From Cystobacter fuscus (GTDB lineage Bacteria; Myxococcota; Myxococcia; Myxococcales; Myxococcaceae), in contig NZ_CP022098.1 of the NCBI RefSeq assembly GCF_002305875.1, positions 10,850,001-10,914,000 of the forward strand: 64,000 nucleotides of DNA. The letters run 5' to 3'. Of the stretch, positions 1 through 8,920 are shown in pieces. Made by a program: the position numbers and the translations under genes. Each line of letters begins with the position of its first letter. Position 1 is the stretch's first letter. The notes under the pieces were generated by a model, which did no database searches, was not told where the DNA came from, and saw only the letters and a program-made list of their open reading frames with translations.

Positions 1-539
1 TTCGCCGTCGAGGCCCTGTTGCCCGAGGAGTCGGTCATCGACGCGTCGGCCTTGATGTAGGCCGTGGTGCCGTTCGTGGACACGCCCGTCGTAAGCTCGA
101 CCGACAGCACGTGGTTATCGTTGCCGTAACTGAGCTCAAACCCGGAGAGGAAGGCGGCGTCGATCGAGAGCGTCGAGCTCGGGAGCGTGATGGCGCCGCT
201 CTGCGTGCCGGCGGAGATGCCGTTCTCGGAGGCGAGCACGACGTCGCCGTCCGCGTTGTCGACGATCGCGATGCAGCAGACTTCCGCCGAGCTGTCAGCC
301 ACGTGGATGTTGTTCCCGCTGTCGTCCCGGATCTCCCCGTTGACCTTGACGATGACCTGCGTTGCGCTCGGCTGGTTGGCGGTGAGGGACATCCTGAGGG
401 TGCGGACGTGGTTGTCGTTGTTGAAGCTCAACCTCCAGTACGCGAGGCCGACCGTATAGCTGAGCACTTTGTGCCCGCTGAAATCGAACGTCACGGACTT
501 GGAGGGTTGGGTGTGGGCGTGGCGAACAGCGATGGGCAT
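1..539 (-). CDS. Repeat-containing beta-rich protein, N-terminal part (runs off left edge)
   Basis: The minus strand is open for 179 codons from an ATG at 539 to the window edge, so only the N-terminal part is here. GGAG lies about 7 bases before the ATG, which supports this start. No signal peptide is visible. The peptide holds two related blocks about 99 residues apart: FNNDNHV at residues 39-45 closing with DDSGN at 72-76, and YGNDNHV at 138-144 closing with TDSSGN at 169-174. Between these marks the residues alternate in a beta-strand manner (LRMSL, VIVKV; LSVEL, AYIKA). This suggests a tandem beta-sandwich repeat that probably continues outside the window. I do not recognise the family. 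It could be a carbohydrate-binding or adhesion module, but that is a guess from the fold style. Confidence 0.7.
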   Translation of the reverse strand, partial: MPIAVRHAHTQPSKSVTFDFSGHKVLSYTVGLAYWRLSFNNDNHVRTLRMSLTANQPSATQVIVKVNGEIRDDSGNNIHVADSSAEVCCIAIVDNADGDVVLASENGISAGTQSGAITLPSSTLSIDAAFLSGFELSYGNDNHVLSVELTTGVSTNGTTAYIKADASMTDSSGNRASTA

Positions 540-667
540 GGCTTGGCTCCAGGCCGCCGGGGCGGCGTTGTGAAGGGTGAGTGACGATTTTTCGATCCGG
601 CTTCTGAAGGGCAGGCGATGAATCACTCGCCCGCGGGTTCGATGCGGCCTTCAGAGAGGCTTTGCGC

Positions 668-2272
668 TCAGGGCGCGTACATCTCCGCCGTGGCAAGTGA
701 GCGGGTGCCATCTTCGCCACCCACGACGAGAACCCTGCCTGAGGTCAGCAGCGTCGCGGTGTGAGCTCCGCGGGACGCGGCCATGGAGGGGGTTACGGAC
801 CAGGAAGAGGTGGCTGGGTCGTACAACTCCGCGGTGTTGTCATAGCTGCTGCCGTCGCCCCCCGCGACGAGAACCTGGCCCGAAGCGAGCAGCGTGGCGG
901 TGTGGCGGGAGCGGCCTTCGACCATGGCGCCAGCCGCGGACCAGCTGTTGGTGCCTGGATCATACAGCTCAGAGGAAGAGGGATCAGTAAGCGATTGCCC
1001 CCCTGAGATGAGCACCTTGCCAGAGGGAAGCAGCGTGGCCGCGTGAAGGTCATGGCGCGTCACCATGGTGGCAGCTGGAGCCCACGAATTGGTGGCCGGG
1101 TCGTACACCTCGGCGCTGCTCAAGCTCCCGGAGGCATTGGTCCCTCCCGAGACGAGGACCTTGCCCGAGGGGAGCAATGTGGCCGTGTGGTGGAAGCGGG
1201 CGGTGCTCATGGTGCTGGACTTGACCCAGAGGTTGGCGAGCGGCTCGAACACCTCCGCGGTGGCTGAAGCGTTGGTGCCATCGGTGCCGCCGGTGACGAG
1301 CACCTGGCCCGAGGGAAGCAGCGTCATGGTGTGACCGGAGCGGCCTCCACTCATGGAGCTGACCTCATACCAAGCGTTGTTCTCCGCATCATACATCTCC
1401 ACGCTGGTAAGGGCGCCGACGCCCCCAGTGACGAGCACGTAACCAGCGGGGAGCAAGAGGGCGGCGTGAGCGAAGCGGCCCTTGGACATGGCACGGGCTG
1501 GAGACCAGGAGTTGGTCGCTGGATCGTACAACTCCGCACTGCTCAGGGGGGTCGTCCCAGTGCGCCCCCCAGCGATGAGCACCCGGCCCGAGTCGAGCCG
1601 CGTGGCGGTGTGGTTGTCGCGGCTCGTGGACATGGACCCCGCGGACGTCCACCCGGTGACGCTGAGTTGAGCCGTGCCGCTCGCGTCCCCCAGGGTGGCG
1701 GTGAGGGTGACGGGCCCACCCCCGGCCACGCCGGTGCCCAGGCCCGTGCTGCTCACGGTGGCAATGTCGGTGTTGCTCGTCGTCCACGTCGCGCTGCTCG
1801 TCACGTCGGCCGTGGTGCCGTCGCTGTAGCTGCCTTGAGCGGTGAACTGCTGTGTCGAGCCCTGGATCACCGAAGCCGTCGCGGGGGTCAGCGTGATGGA
1901 GGTGAGCACGGGCGGCGGAGGGGTGATCTCGAGGGTTGCCTCGCCCGAGGCTTCATCCGCGTTGACCGTGATGATGGCACTACCGGGCTTGAGAGCCGTC
2001 ACTTTGACGGTGCCGTCCGGTTGCGGTTCGACGGAGGCCACTTGAGGATCGGACGATGTCCATTGCTGTGAAGTGGAGGCGTCGAGGTCGACGACGCGGC
2101 CATCGTCATAGACCCGCTGGGCCTTCGCGGTGGTCTTCATCCCCGCGGAGATGCGGGTCTCCGCGAGGACGACACTGATCGAGAAATCGTCTGATGGAGA
2201 TGGAGAGCAGCGGCAGCCATTGACTGCAAGCGTCAAGCAGAAGGCGAGAAGGGAGAGCGGTAGGTTTTTCAT
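668..2272 (-). CDS. Lipoprotein with two Big2-like Ig domains and a seven-bladed kelch propeller
   Basis: Predicted outer-surface lipoprotein of 534 residues. A hydrophobic signal ends in a lipobox with Cys20 (AVNGC). Two bacterial Ig-like (Big2) domains follow, roughly residues 30-125 and 125-205, with the typical ending of the kind 'GSAIITV'. The rest is seven kelch blades, each with the pattern HTATLLPSGKVLVSGG, then a Tyr/Glu-containing AELYDPATNSW strand; the last blade ends at MYAP. The ATG at 2272 is preferred over one 21 bases upstream (2293) because GGAG lies 9 bases before it and the lipobox distance fits. Kelch/Big2 lipoproteins of this kind are common in myxobacteria; their ligands are mostly unknown. 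The neighbour downstream in genome order is also a propeller lipoprotein, but with a different (YWTD) blade. Confidence 0.85.
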   Translation of the reverse strand: MKNLPLSLLAFCLTLAVNGCRCSPSPSDDFSISVVLAETRISAGMKTTAKAQRVYDDGRVVDLDASTSQQWTSSDPQVASVEPQPDGTVKVTALKPGSAIITVNADEASGEATLEITPPPPVLTSITLTPATASVIQGSTQQFTAQGSYSDGTTADVTSSATWTTSNTDIATVSSTGLGTGVAGGGPVTLTATLGDASGTAQLSVTGWTSAGSMSTSRDNHTATRLDSGRVLIAGGRTGTTPLSSAELYDPATNSWSPARAMSKGRFAHAALLLPAGYVLVTGGVGALTSVEMYDAENNAWYEVSSMSGGRSGHTMTLLPSGQVLVTGGTDGTNASATAEVFEPLANLWVKSSTMSTARFHHTATLLPSGKVLVSGGTNASGSLSSAEVYDPATNSWAPAATMVTRHDLHAATLLPSGKVLISGGQSLTDPSSSELYDPGTNSWSAAGAMVEGRSRHTATLLASGQVLVAGGDGSSYDNTAELYDPATSSWSVTPSMAASRGAHTATLLTSGRVLVVGGEDGTRSLATAEMYAP

Positions 2273-2428
2273 GCGAAGTGGCTCCGGGTTCATGGTGGGG
2301 AAAGGCCCAGACGGCCAGCAGTCAGAGGAGGTGCCGGATCATGTCAGCGCGGCTACCTCTACTCAGAAGCCGCACCAGCCCAGTCCGCCCCCTCTCGACA
2401 GGCCTTCAATCCTTCCCAGGCTTCCTGG

Positions 2429-3856
2429 CTACGGCGCGGGCATCCAGGCCAGACTCAAGTTCCTGCCGCTGCCCGAGCTCACGTCCTGGATATCGCTGCC
2501 GTCGGCCAGATTGGCGCTCCGGAGCACTTCACCCAGCCAATCCGCCCAATACAGCCGCCCGGCCGTGACATCGATGGCAATCCCGTGCACTGTGTTCTGG
2601 TTGGTCACCAGGGTGGTGGCGTTGGAGCCGTCCAGGTTGGCGACATAGATACTGTTGCCGCGGGTCGAGTAGTACACCTTCCCGCCGCTCGAGTCGACCG
2701 CCAGGCCCACGCCCTGGCCGCCCAGGCCCGAGCCGATGGTCTCCAGGTTGGTACCATCGAGATTGAATCGTACGAGCCTGGTGTTGTTGTAGGTAATGAC
2801 ATACACCTTGCCGCTCGGGACATCGAACGCGAGGGCGGACGGGCTATCGATGCCGCCGACGACCTGCGTTGGATTGCTGCCGTCCAGCTCGGCGCGCATG
2901 ACCCGTTTCCCGTTGAAATCGGACCAGTACAGCTTGCGGTTCGTCGAATCGACTGCCAGCCCGGAGGGGGAGCCTCCGTTGGCCACGATATCGACCGGGT
3001 TCGCCCCATCACTGTCCACTCGAGCGATTGCGCTGCCGCGGGAGTAGAAGATGGTACGGGTTACCGGGTCGGTGGCGACGAGAGCTGCCCCGCCGATGCC
3101 GGTCCGGAGCTCAATGGCATTCGTGCCGTTCACGTCAACCCTCCACAGCGAGCCGGCGGCAGTCACCCAGTAGAGGCTCGCAAGAGCGGTGACGTCGACC
3201 ACGAAGGTGGTGGAGGTGGTGGCGGAGCCGTCACTCACCGAGAGGGTGATGGTGGTGGAGCCGCTGGTGCCGGCGGCGGAGACGACGTTGAGGGTGCGGC
3301 TGGAGCCGGAGCCGCCGAGGACGAGATGGCTGGGGTCGTTGGGCACCAGGTCGGTATTGGAGGAAGTGGCGGTGACCGTGAGGCTGTCGGCGGCGGTCTC
3401 CACGTCACCCACGGTGAAGGCCAGGTCGCCGGTCGAGCTGCCAGCGGTGATGCCCTGGTTGGCCACCGAGGAGAGGGTGGGCGTGTCGTTCACTGGCGTG
3501 ATGGTGAGGGTCACCGTGGCCTGGGCGCTTTGGCCCTCGCGGTTGGTGGCGCGGAAGGTGAAGGCATCTTCGCCATTGTAGTCGGCGCCGGGGGTGTAGG
3601 TGACGAAGCCATTGGCGCTGATCTCACCCAGCGTGCCGTGGTCCGGCGCGTCGACGATGCTGAAAGTGAGTGCCCCGTTGCCGCTGGCCGGCAGGTGCAC
3701 CTCGAGGGGCGTGTCTTCCGCCGTCTCGAGAGTGCCGTCTTGGGCCACCGGCGGTGGGTTACAAGCGGCGAGGATGCTGGCAGCCAGTCCAAACACCAGT
3801 CCGGCGCGCAATGCGGTGGCTGGCGCTGCGAGCCACCTCGAAAGCAAATAGGACAT
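2429..3856 (-). CDS. Lipoprotein with cadherin-like domain and YWTD (LDL-receptor class B) propeller
   Basis: Lipoprotein of 475 residues with signal peptide and lipobox Cys32 (ILAAC). Residues about 40-120 form a cadherin-like/Big9 domain (GFVTYTPGADYNGEDAFTF, then TLTITPVNDTP). A second beta domain at about 120-225 ends in TTFVVDV. From about residue 228 to the end there are YWTD-type blades (SLYWVTAAGSLWRVDVNG, RKLYWSDFNGKRVMRAEL, KVYYSTRGNSIYVANLDG, GRLYWADWLGEVLRSANL). These are the blades of LDL-receptor class B propellers, which bind protein or sugar ligands. GGAGGAGAG lies just upstream of the ATG. The gene is on the same strand as the kelch lipoprotein, 156 bases apart, and may be co-transcribed with it. 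The IS element sits about 150 bases upstream of its start, so an IS-borne promoter could affect it. Confidence 0.85.
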   Translation of the reverse strand: MSYLLSRWLAAPATALRAGLVFGLAASILAACNPPPVAQDGTLETAEDTPLEVHLPASGNGALTFSIVDAPDHGTLGEISANGFVTYTPGADYNGEDAFTFRATNREGQSAQATVTLTITPVNDTPTLSSVANQGITAGSSTGDLAFTVGDVETAADSLTVTATSSNTDLVPNDPSHLVLGGSGSSRTLNVVSAAGTSGSTTITLSVSDGSATTSTTFVVDVTALASLYWVTAAGSLWRVDVNGTNAIELRTGIGGAALVATDPVTRTIFYSRGSAIARVDSDGANPVDIVANGGSPSGLAVDSTNRKLYWSDFNGKRVMRAELDGSNPTQVVGGIDSPSALAFDVPSGKVYVITYNNTRLVRFNLDGTNLETIGSGLGGQGVGLAVDSSGGKVYYSTRGNSIYVANLDGSNATTLVTNQNTVHGIAIDVTAGRLYWADWLGEVLRSANLADGSDIQDVSSGSGRNLSLAWMPAP

Positions 3857-4007
3857 GAACTCTCCTCCCCAAAGATGGCGGCGCCGCCCGGGTTCGAGCA
3901 GTCGCCAGGCACCCCGTGACGCACACGAGGCTCCGCTGGAGACAGCGAGCGTGCGCCCCGCTCTCTACTTAGAATGTCGGGAAGTGGATATTGGACCTTG
4001 TGCTTAC

Positions 4008-4024
4008 TTCGAGTTTCGCACTTT
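4008..4024 (+). repeat. IS left terminal inverted repeat
   Basis: TTCGAGTTTCGCACTTT; it matches the reverse complement of 5538-5554 at all 17 positions, and is flanked outside by the CTTAC duplication. Confidence 0.93.
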
Positions 4025-4034
4025 CTGGCGAGGC

Positions 4035-5348
4035 TCAAGCCGCCGCTTGGGAGGAGCCCGGGAGGAGGAGGAGCGGTTTTTGTTGACCCTGCTCATCGCG
4101 CGGGGTCGCAGAAAATGCCGAGCGCAAACAGGCGTAGCGCAAGGTGGTGAGCATGTCGGCGAAGGAAGGGCGCACCTTGTGGCGGTACCAGGGGCGGAAG
4201 GGAGGCTCGTAGTGGGTGTGCCCTTCTCTGGCGAACCACAGCACGGTCAGGCTGTAGAGCAGCATGGCCATAGGAGCGGTTCTCCGCACCGCCAAGCGGC
4301 TCCAACCCTGCGGCTCCTCGAAACCCAGGTGGCTCTTGCTTCCTTGGAAGGCTTCCTCAATGGACCATCGTCCGGCGTACCCCTGCAACACCTCCTCCGC
4401 CGTCTGTGTGGAGACGGTGGAGTAGAAAGCTTGCACGGGTCGATTTCCCGTCAGGGGCTCGACGACGACGACCTTGAGCAGACGGTTGGGAACGCTGTAC
4501 CAATACACCAGCCCCTCGACGACACGCACCTTGTCTTGACGTCCATACAGTCGCAGCGTCAGGTGCCGCGCCTTCTGCTTTTCCAACATTTGTTCCGGGT
4601 TGGGCAAGCGAGGCCCACGCCGGCGAGGCCGACCCCGAGTCGTCGTCCGGCGCGCGGGGACAGGGGCGTGCAACCGGGCATCCAATGGCATTCGGCTGGT
4701 GAGGTCAAACCGGTCAGGGAGATGGGCCAGAACACTCTGTCCGCCGTAGGCCGAGTCGGCATACACGTGAAAGCGTCGCTCGGGCACTCCCTTGCTCAAG
4801 CACTTGAGCATTTCGACAGCCAGCTGGGGCCGCGTGCGATAAGTCAGGCGCCAGCGCGCTGCGGATTTGCGATTGAGATAAAGGCGGAAGAGGAGCGGCA
4901 GGCTGAAATAGCGGCCTGGAACACAAGGCAGTTGCACGCGCACGGCCAGCACGACCCACGAGTGCCCCCAGCTGAGGACAGCGCACTGGCGACTGCTGGC
5001 CAACGGGTCATGGTGCATGCCCGTGCCAAACATCTTCACGCCCCGCTTGCGCGCCAGGGTATCGTCCAGAGTGAGGGGCACTGCGCCCGGTTCAAGCAAG
5101 GGCCTGGCCAGGGCGAAGAGCGCCAGGCCCAATGCATCCAGGCTCCAGCGGGCGGTGGCGAAAACCCGGTAATAGGCCGAGTGGTGCTTGTCGCCCACGG
5201 CTCCAGCGGCCACCAGGACCCCCGTCAGAGTGCGGCGTCCAGCGAACAGCCAGCCTTTGACCACCGTCACCCACGAGGCCCGCGTGGGCGCGTTCATGGT
5301 GGCGCCCAGCGCCAGGAGCAATTGGAGGAAGGAATCCGGCAAGAACAT
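4035..5348 (-). CDS. DDE transposase, IS701-like family
   Basis: Transposase of 437 residues that cuts and moves the surrounding IS. The catalytic DDE residues can be placed in the DDTLARKRGVKMFGTGMHHD motif (first Asp), YADSAYGG (second Asp) and GRWSIEEAFQGSKSHLGFEE (Glu), the layout of the DDE_5/IS701 group. The length is normal for the family and there is no frameshift. The C-terminus ends within 11 bases of the left inverted repeat, the usual compact arrangement. A purine-rich AAGGGGA lies just before the ATG at 5348. IS701 members usually make 4-bp target duplications; the 5 bp seen here could place it in a related IS4-superfamily group. Confidence 0.9.
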   Translation of the reverse strand: MFLPDSFLQLLLALGATMNAPTRASWVTVVKGWLFAGRRTLTGVLVAAGAVGDKHHSAYYRVFATARWSLDALGLALFALARPLLEPGAVPLTLDDTLARKRGVKMFGTGMHHDPLASSRQCAVLSWGHSWVVLAVRVQLPCVPGRYFSLPLLFRLYLNRKSAARWRLTYRTRPQLAVEMLKCLSKGVPERRFHVYADSAYGGQSVLAHLPDRFDLTSRMPLDARLHAPVPARRTTTRGRPRRRGPRLPNPEQMLEKQKARHLTLRLYGRQDKVRVVEGLVYWYSVPNRLLKVVVVEPLTGNRPVQAFYSTVSTQTAEEVLQGYAGRWSIEEAFQGSKSHLGFEEPQGWSRLAVRRTAPMAMLLYSLTVLWFAREGHTHYEPPFRPWYRHKVRPSFADMLTTLRYACLRSAFSATPRDEQGQQKPLLLLPGSSQAAA

Positions 5349-5537
5349 GGTGTCCCCTTGGCGAGAGGGGACAGCCAGCTCGACTCGACGCTCCCCACCT
5401 CCGCCATCAGCTTGCAGTGGATGACTTCTAACGTCCTGCGGCGCCTCTCGCCCCTCCTGCTCGCCCTCCTGCCGCCAGCTCGCATGAGGAGCAGCCCACT
5501 CTTCAGCCCCTTCTTCTCTTCCTCTCTCAGCGCATCA

Positions 5538-5554
5538 AAAGTGCGAAACTCGAA
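5538..5554 (-). repeat. IS right terminal inverted repeat
   Basis: Exact reverse complement of 4008-4024; followed outside by CTTAC at 5555-5559, the second copy of the target duplication. Confidence 0.93.
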
Positions 5555-5570
5555 CTTACACCGCGCGGGC

Positions 5571-6185
5571 TCAGCCCTGGCCCAGCCGATCCACGAACCG
5601 CACCAGCTCCGCCACCGAGTCCACGTCCAGCTTCTGGATGACGCGGGCGCGGTGCACCTTGATGGTCTTCTCGGTGGTGCCCAGCCGCTGGGCGACCTCC
5701 CTGTTGGTCAGCCCCTGGGCCACCAGCGCGCAGACCTCGCGCTCGCGGGGGGTGAGGACGGCATGACGGGCATGCAGCGCGGCTGTCTCGGCGCGGCCGG
5801 CGCGGGCCGCCGCGTCCTTGAGCAAGGCCTGGGAGATGGCTCCCAGCAGTTGTTGCTCATCAAAGGGCTTCAGGAGGAAGTCCACGGCGCCGGCCTTCAT
5901 GGCCCTGACGCTGGCCGGCACATCCCCGTGGCCGGAGATGAAGATGACAGGCAGGTGGCAGCCCTTGGACTCCATGGCCTGCTGCAGCTCCAGCCCGTTC
6001 AGCCCCGGCATCCGCAGGTCCAGCACGGCGCAGCCCGGCGTGTCCCCGGACAGCTGCGCGAGGAACTCGGAGGGCGAGGCGAAGGGCTTCGTGGCATGGC
6101 CGGCGGCCCGCAGCAGCCGCCCCAGCCCCCTCAGCACGGACTCATCGTCGTCCACGAGGAAGATGGTGGCGGGGGCTTGTGTCAT
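5571..6185 (-). CDS. FixJ/NarL-type response regulator
   Basis: Response regulator of 204 residues: an N-terminal receiver (VDDDESV acidic pocket, phospho-acceptor Asp in CAVLDLRMPGLNG, Lys in LLKPFDE) and a C-terminal LuxR-type helix-turn-helix (LTPREREVCALVAQGLTNREVAQRLGTTEKTIKVH cut here at 20-residue scale: LTPREREV ... TNREVAQRLG ... KTIKVHR). This is the FixJ/TtrR/StyR layout. The start codon overlaps the stop of the upstream kinase by 4 bases (ATGA at 6182-6185), so the two are translationally coupled and the kinase is almost certainly its partner. It should activate transcription when phosphorylated. The IS element has landed right after its stop codon and probably now separates it from whatever followed. 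Confidence 0.92.
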   Translation of the reverse strand: MTQAPATIFLVDDDESVLRGLGRLLRAAGHATKPFASPSEFLAQLSGDTPGCAVLDLRMPGLNGLELQQAMESKGCHLPVIFISGHGDVPASVRAMKAGAVDFLLKPFDEQQLLGAISQALLKDAAARAGRAETAALHARHAVLTPREREVCALVAQGLTNREVAQRLGTTEKTIKVHRARVIQKLDVDSVAELVRFVDRLGQG

Positions 6186-8125
6186 GGCGAGGACTCCGTG
6201 TGCGCCGCGGGAAGCACGAACCGTAGCAGAGCCCCCTGCCCCGAATGGCTCTCGGCTTGCAGGCGGCCGCCGTGCGCCTCGACGATGGAGCGGCTGATGG
6301 ACAGCCCCATGCCCAGCCCATTCTCCTTGGTGGAGTAGAAGGGCTCGAAGACGAGGGCCAGCCGCGACGGCTCGATGCCCCCTCCCGAGTCCTGCACGCT
6401 CAGCTCCACCCGCCCCGGGCCTGGCGAGGCGGTGCGGACCCGCAGCTGGCGCTGGCCCGCGGGGACATCGGCCATGGCATCCATGGCGTTGATGAGCAGG
6501 TTGAGCACCACCTGTTGGAGCTGGATTCCGTCCCCCTGGACGGCGGGCAGCGACGGGGCCAGCGCCAGCTGCAGGGTCGCGCCGCGCAGGTGCATGTCGT
6601 TGGCCAGCAGGCGCGCCACCTCGCGCACCAGGTCATTGAGTGAGTGGAGTTCCTGCCGGGGCTCCCCCCGCTTGAGCAGCGCGCGCATGCGGTGAATGAC
6701 TTCGCCCGCGCGCTTGTCGTCGGAGATGATGTCCCCGAGGGCCTCGCGCACCTCGTCCAGTTGCGCGGGCGTGGCATTGAGCAGGCGGCGCGCGGCCTGG
6801 GCGTTGCTGAGGATGGCGGCCAGGGGCTGGTTGAGCTCATGAGCCAGTGAGGCGGCCAGCTCGCCCAGGGCGGCCACCCGGCTCACGTGGGCCAGTTGCT
6901 CCAGGGTTCGACGCGCCTCCATCTCCGCGAGCTTCTCCAGGCGTTGGCGCTCGAGGAGCTCGGCCTGGGCACGCATGCGGCGGCGGCGCTCCACCACGAG
7001 CCCCCCGGCCACCAGCGCCTGCAGGCCGCTGATCGTCAGAGCCCCCAGGACCCACCAGCGGTAGCGCTCCCAGAGCGTGGGCTCGTCGAAGGCGAGCCGC
7101 ACCCCGGGAGGCACCCGATCGCGGGGAATGCCCCAGCGCCGCAGCGCGCGGGCATCGACCGTCAGCGTGTCCACGGGTGCCGGCTTCAGGGGCGCGAGGA
7201 ATTCCTCCTGCTCTCCGCGCAACACGCGGGAGGTGAGCAGGCCCAGCTGTTGGCCCACGGCCTCGTAGCTGACGAGCGCTCCGCCGACGAACCCCAGACC
7301 CAGGACGGTGTCGTGGAGGGCGAAGCAGGGCCGGTTGCTGGCGGAGAGCAACATGCGTGCGATCTCGCGCCCCACGAAGGGTCTCCCGCTGGGATCGGTC
7401 ATGAAGGTGAAGGTGAGGACAGTGGTGTCGTCCGGCAGGGTCCTCGCGCGCTCGAGCAGCTCGGCCAGCGGCAGGTTGCTCAGGTCGATGAACTCCAGCC
7501 CCCGCTGCGCCAGCAGCGGTTGCAGCTCTCGCACCAGCTGCTCCTGCCGAGCGCGCTCCCAGGGGCTGGAGCCGTTGATGAGCGCCAGCCTCCGTGTACC
7601 AGGCAGCAGCCGCAGGGCCAGCTCCGCGGTGGCCCGCATGTCATAATGCAGCCAGAGGCCCGCCACCCGCTCCGGGCGAGGCTGCTGCTCCCAGAGCCGC
7701 TCGTCCTCGGAGAGGACGATCATCGGGATATCCGGCCACAGCTCCCGGCGCAGTTGCAGGGCCAACTGGATGGCGTCGGAGCGGAAGGCGATGAGGGCAT
7801 CCGGCCGACGCTCCCGGTACTTGGCCAGATACCAGGTGTGCAGGGCGTGTGTGTAGGCAGGCCCGCGGGCCCAACCCAGATCCAGGCTCTCGACATCCAG
7901 AGTGATCGGGCCGTCCTGGGCCTCCCACAAGGAGGAGCGGAGACTGGCGACGAGCGTCGCCATGGCGGGCAGCGCCGTATCCTCGGGAATGAGCAGGAGC
8001 ACGGACTTTCCAGCCGGACGCGCCTCCTGGGCCACCGCCTGGGGGGGCAGCAGCCAGAGGAGGCAGAAGACAAAGACCATGCGCCAGGACATGGTGGACA
8101 CATTGAACGACACTTTGAACCGCAT
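6182..8125 (-). CDS. Sensor histidine kinase with periplasmic substrate-binding-like sensor
   Basis: Membrane sensor kinase of 647 residues. A signal-like hydrophobic stretch (VFVFCLLWLLPPQAVAQE) is followed by about 310 residues resembling the ABC substrate-binding fold (PF04392 style, VLLLIPEDTALPAM at its start and repeated VLTF/ALINGS strands). A transmembrane segment lies near residues 355-378 (WWVLGALTISGLQALVAGG). The kinase core has ELAASLAHELNQPLAAIL with the phospho-His, then N, G1 and G2 boxes (NLLINAMDAM, DSGGGI, GLGMGLSIS). The HELNQP form is typical of kinases paired with FixJ/DctD-like regulators. The ATG at 8125 and one 33 bases downstream (8092) are both possible; neither has a strong ribosome site. 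The ligand cannot be read from the sequence. Confidence 0.88.
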   Translation of the reverse strand: MRFKVSFNVSTMSWRMVFVFCLLWLLPPQAVAQEARPAGKSVLLLIPEDTALPAMATLVASLRSSLWEAQDGPITLDVESLDLGWARGPAYTHALHTWYLAKYRERRPDALIAFRSDAIQLALQLRRELWPDIPMIVLSEDERLWEQQPRPERVAGLWLHYDMRATAELALRLLPGTRRLALINGSSPWERARQEQLVRELQPLLAQRGLEFIDLSNLPLAELLERARTLPDDTTVLTFTFMTDPSGRPFVGREIARMLLSASNRPCFALHDTVLGLGFVGGALVSYEAVGQQLGLLTSRVLRGEQEEFLAPLKPAPVDTLTVDARALRRWGIPRDRVPPGVRLAFDEPTLWERYRWWVLGALTISGLQALVAGGLVVERRRRMRAQAELLERQRLEKLAEMEARRTLEQLAHVSRVAALGELAASLAHELNQPLAAILSNAQAARRLLNATPAQLDEVREALGDIISDDKRAGEVIHRMRALLKRGEPRQELHSLNDLVREVARLLANDMHLRGATLQLALAPSLPAVQGDGIQLQQVVLNLLINAMDAMADVPAGQRQLRVRTASPGPGRVELSVQDSGGGIEPSRLALVFEPFYSTKENGLGMGLSISRSIVEAHGGRLQAESHSGQGALLRFVLPAAHTESSP

Positions 8126-8273
8126 GAGGGGTACCAGGAGACTCTAACGCTGGACGGCGAGGAGCGGTTCCCCGTGTGGGCACGTAACCCCGGACCCCGG
8201 CCGTGCACCTGCGTCATTCCTGGCCAGCTCGCCCGCGAAATCATGCCTGGCGGTGAAGTGACGTGCGGCCGGG

Positions 8274-8732
8274 TCACTCCGGGGACAATTGCCGCGAGAG
8301 CCGCTCGATTCCGGCACGGATCATCCGGCCATAACCGTCCTCACCCAAGGCATCCGCTGAGCCCTTCTCCCGCTCCACGTGCTCCCGCGCCCGAGCGAGG
8401 TCACCCAGCTTGCGGTAGTCCTCGGCGAGGTTGAGGTGCAGTGATGGCTGGAACGCGCGCACGGAGAGCGAGGCGTGGAGTTCCCGCGCCCGCTCATCCG
8501 TCGACAACGCCGCGGCCTCGAGCGCCCTCAGGTCCCAGGCCAGCTCCTCGCGCGGATCGTCCTGCACATCGGCCATGTAGTGCGCGAGCAGGCAGCGGTG
8601 GAACGGTTCACCCTCGGGGGAGAGTTCCTCCCAGATTCTCGTGAACAGTTGGCGCGCCCTCTCGCGGTCACCTCGCTGGCTCCTCTCGATGGCCTCGGCG
8701 ATTCTGTTCATGACTTCGTCCTGCCCCGGCAT
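8274..8732 (-). CDS. Small TPR-like protein
   Basis: A 152-residue soluble protein built of helix-turn-helix pairs typical of tetratricopeptide repeats (AIERSQRGDRERARQLFTRI, then HLNLAEDYRKLGDLARAREH). The frame stays open further upstream, but the ATG at 8732 is chosen because GGAGGAGG lies 4 bases before it and the upstream extension would run into the terminator-like hairpin of the next gene. No signal peptide. Proteins of this type (TPR, about 150 residues) are widespread in myxobacteria and have no assigned role; the repeats imply a protein partner. It lies between the sensor kinase and the NGLGT lipoprotein, all on the minus strand but with gaps over 140 bases, so co-transcription is uncertain. 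Confidence 0.7.
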   Translation of the reverse strand: MPGQDEVMNRIAEAIERSQRGDRERARQLFTRIWEELSPEGEPFHRCLLAHYMADVQDDPREELAWDLRALEAAALSTDERARELHASLSVRAFQPSLHLNLAEDYRKLGDLARAREHVEREKGSADALGEDGYGRMIRAGIERLSRQLSPE

Positions 8733-8856
8733 GGCACCTCCTCCCTGGTCAGCGTGCCGGACCCGCCCCCGGGGTGTCGAGGGTGCTGCGGTCGGGGCCA
8801 GTCCAAGGGCTGGCGTCAGGGCTGGATCCTCCAGGGCTCGTTGTCCCCCATCGTGT

Positions 8857-8881
8857 AGCGAGCGGGCAATCACCGCTCGCT
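8857..8881 (-). terminator. Hairpin after the NGLGT lipoprotein
   Basis: AGCGAGCGG, 7-base loop, CCGCTCGCT: a perfect 9-bp stem 40 bases beyond the lipoprotein stop at 8921. There is no clear U-tract, as is common in high-GC genomes. Confidence 0.5.
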
Positions 8882-8920
8882 GGCGCGATGCCCGCGCGAG
8901 GCGCAGCCGTTCCTCGGGGG

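Larger units (their letters stand above)
4008..5554. mobile_element. Complete IS element (IS701-like, 1547 bp)
   Basis: The ends are a perfect 17-bp inverted repeat, TTCGAGTTTCGCACTTT at 4008-4024 and its reverse complement at 5538-5554. CTTAC lies directly outside both ends (4003-4007 and 5555-5559), which is a 5-bp target duplication. One transposase fills the inside on the minus strand. Perfect ends, an intact transposase and an intact duplication point to a recent insertion. It sits about 16 bases beyond the stop codon of the response regulator at 5571, so no gene was broken. Confidence 0.93.
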
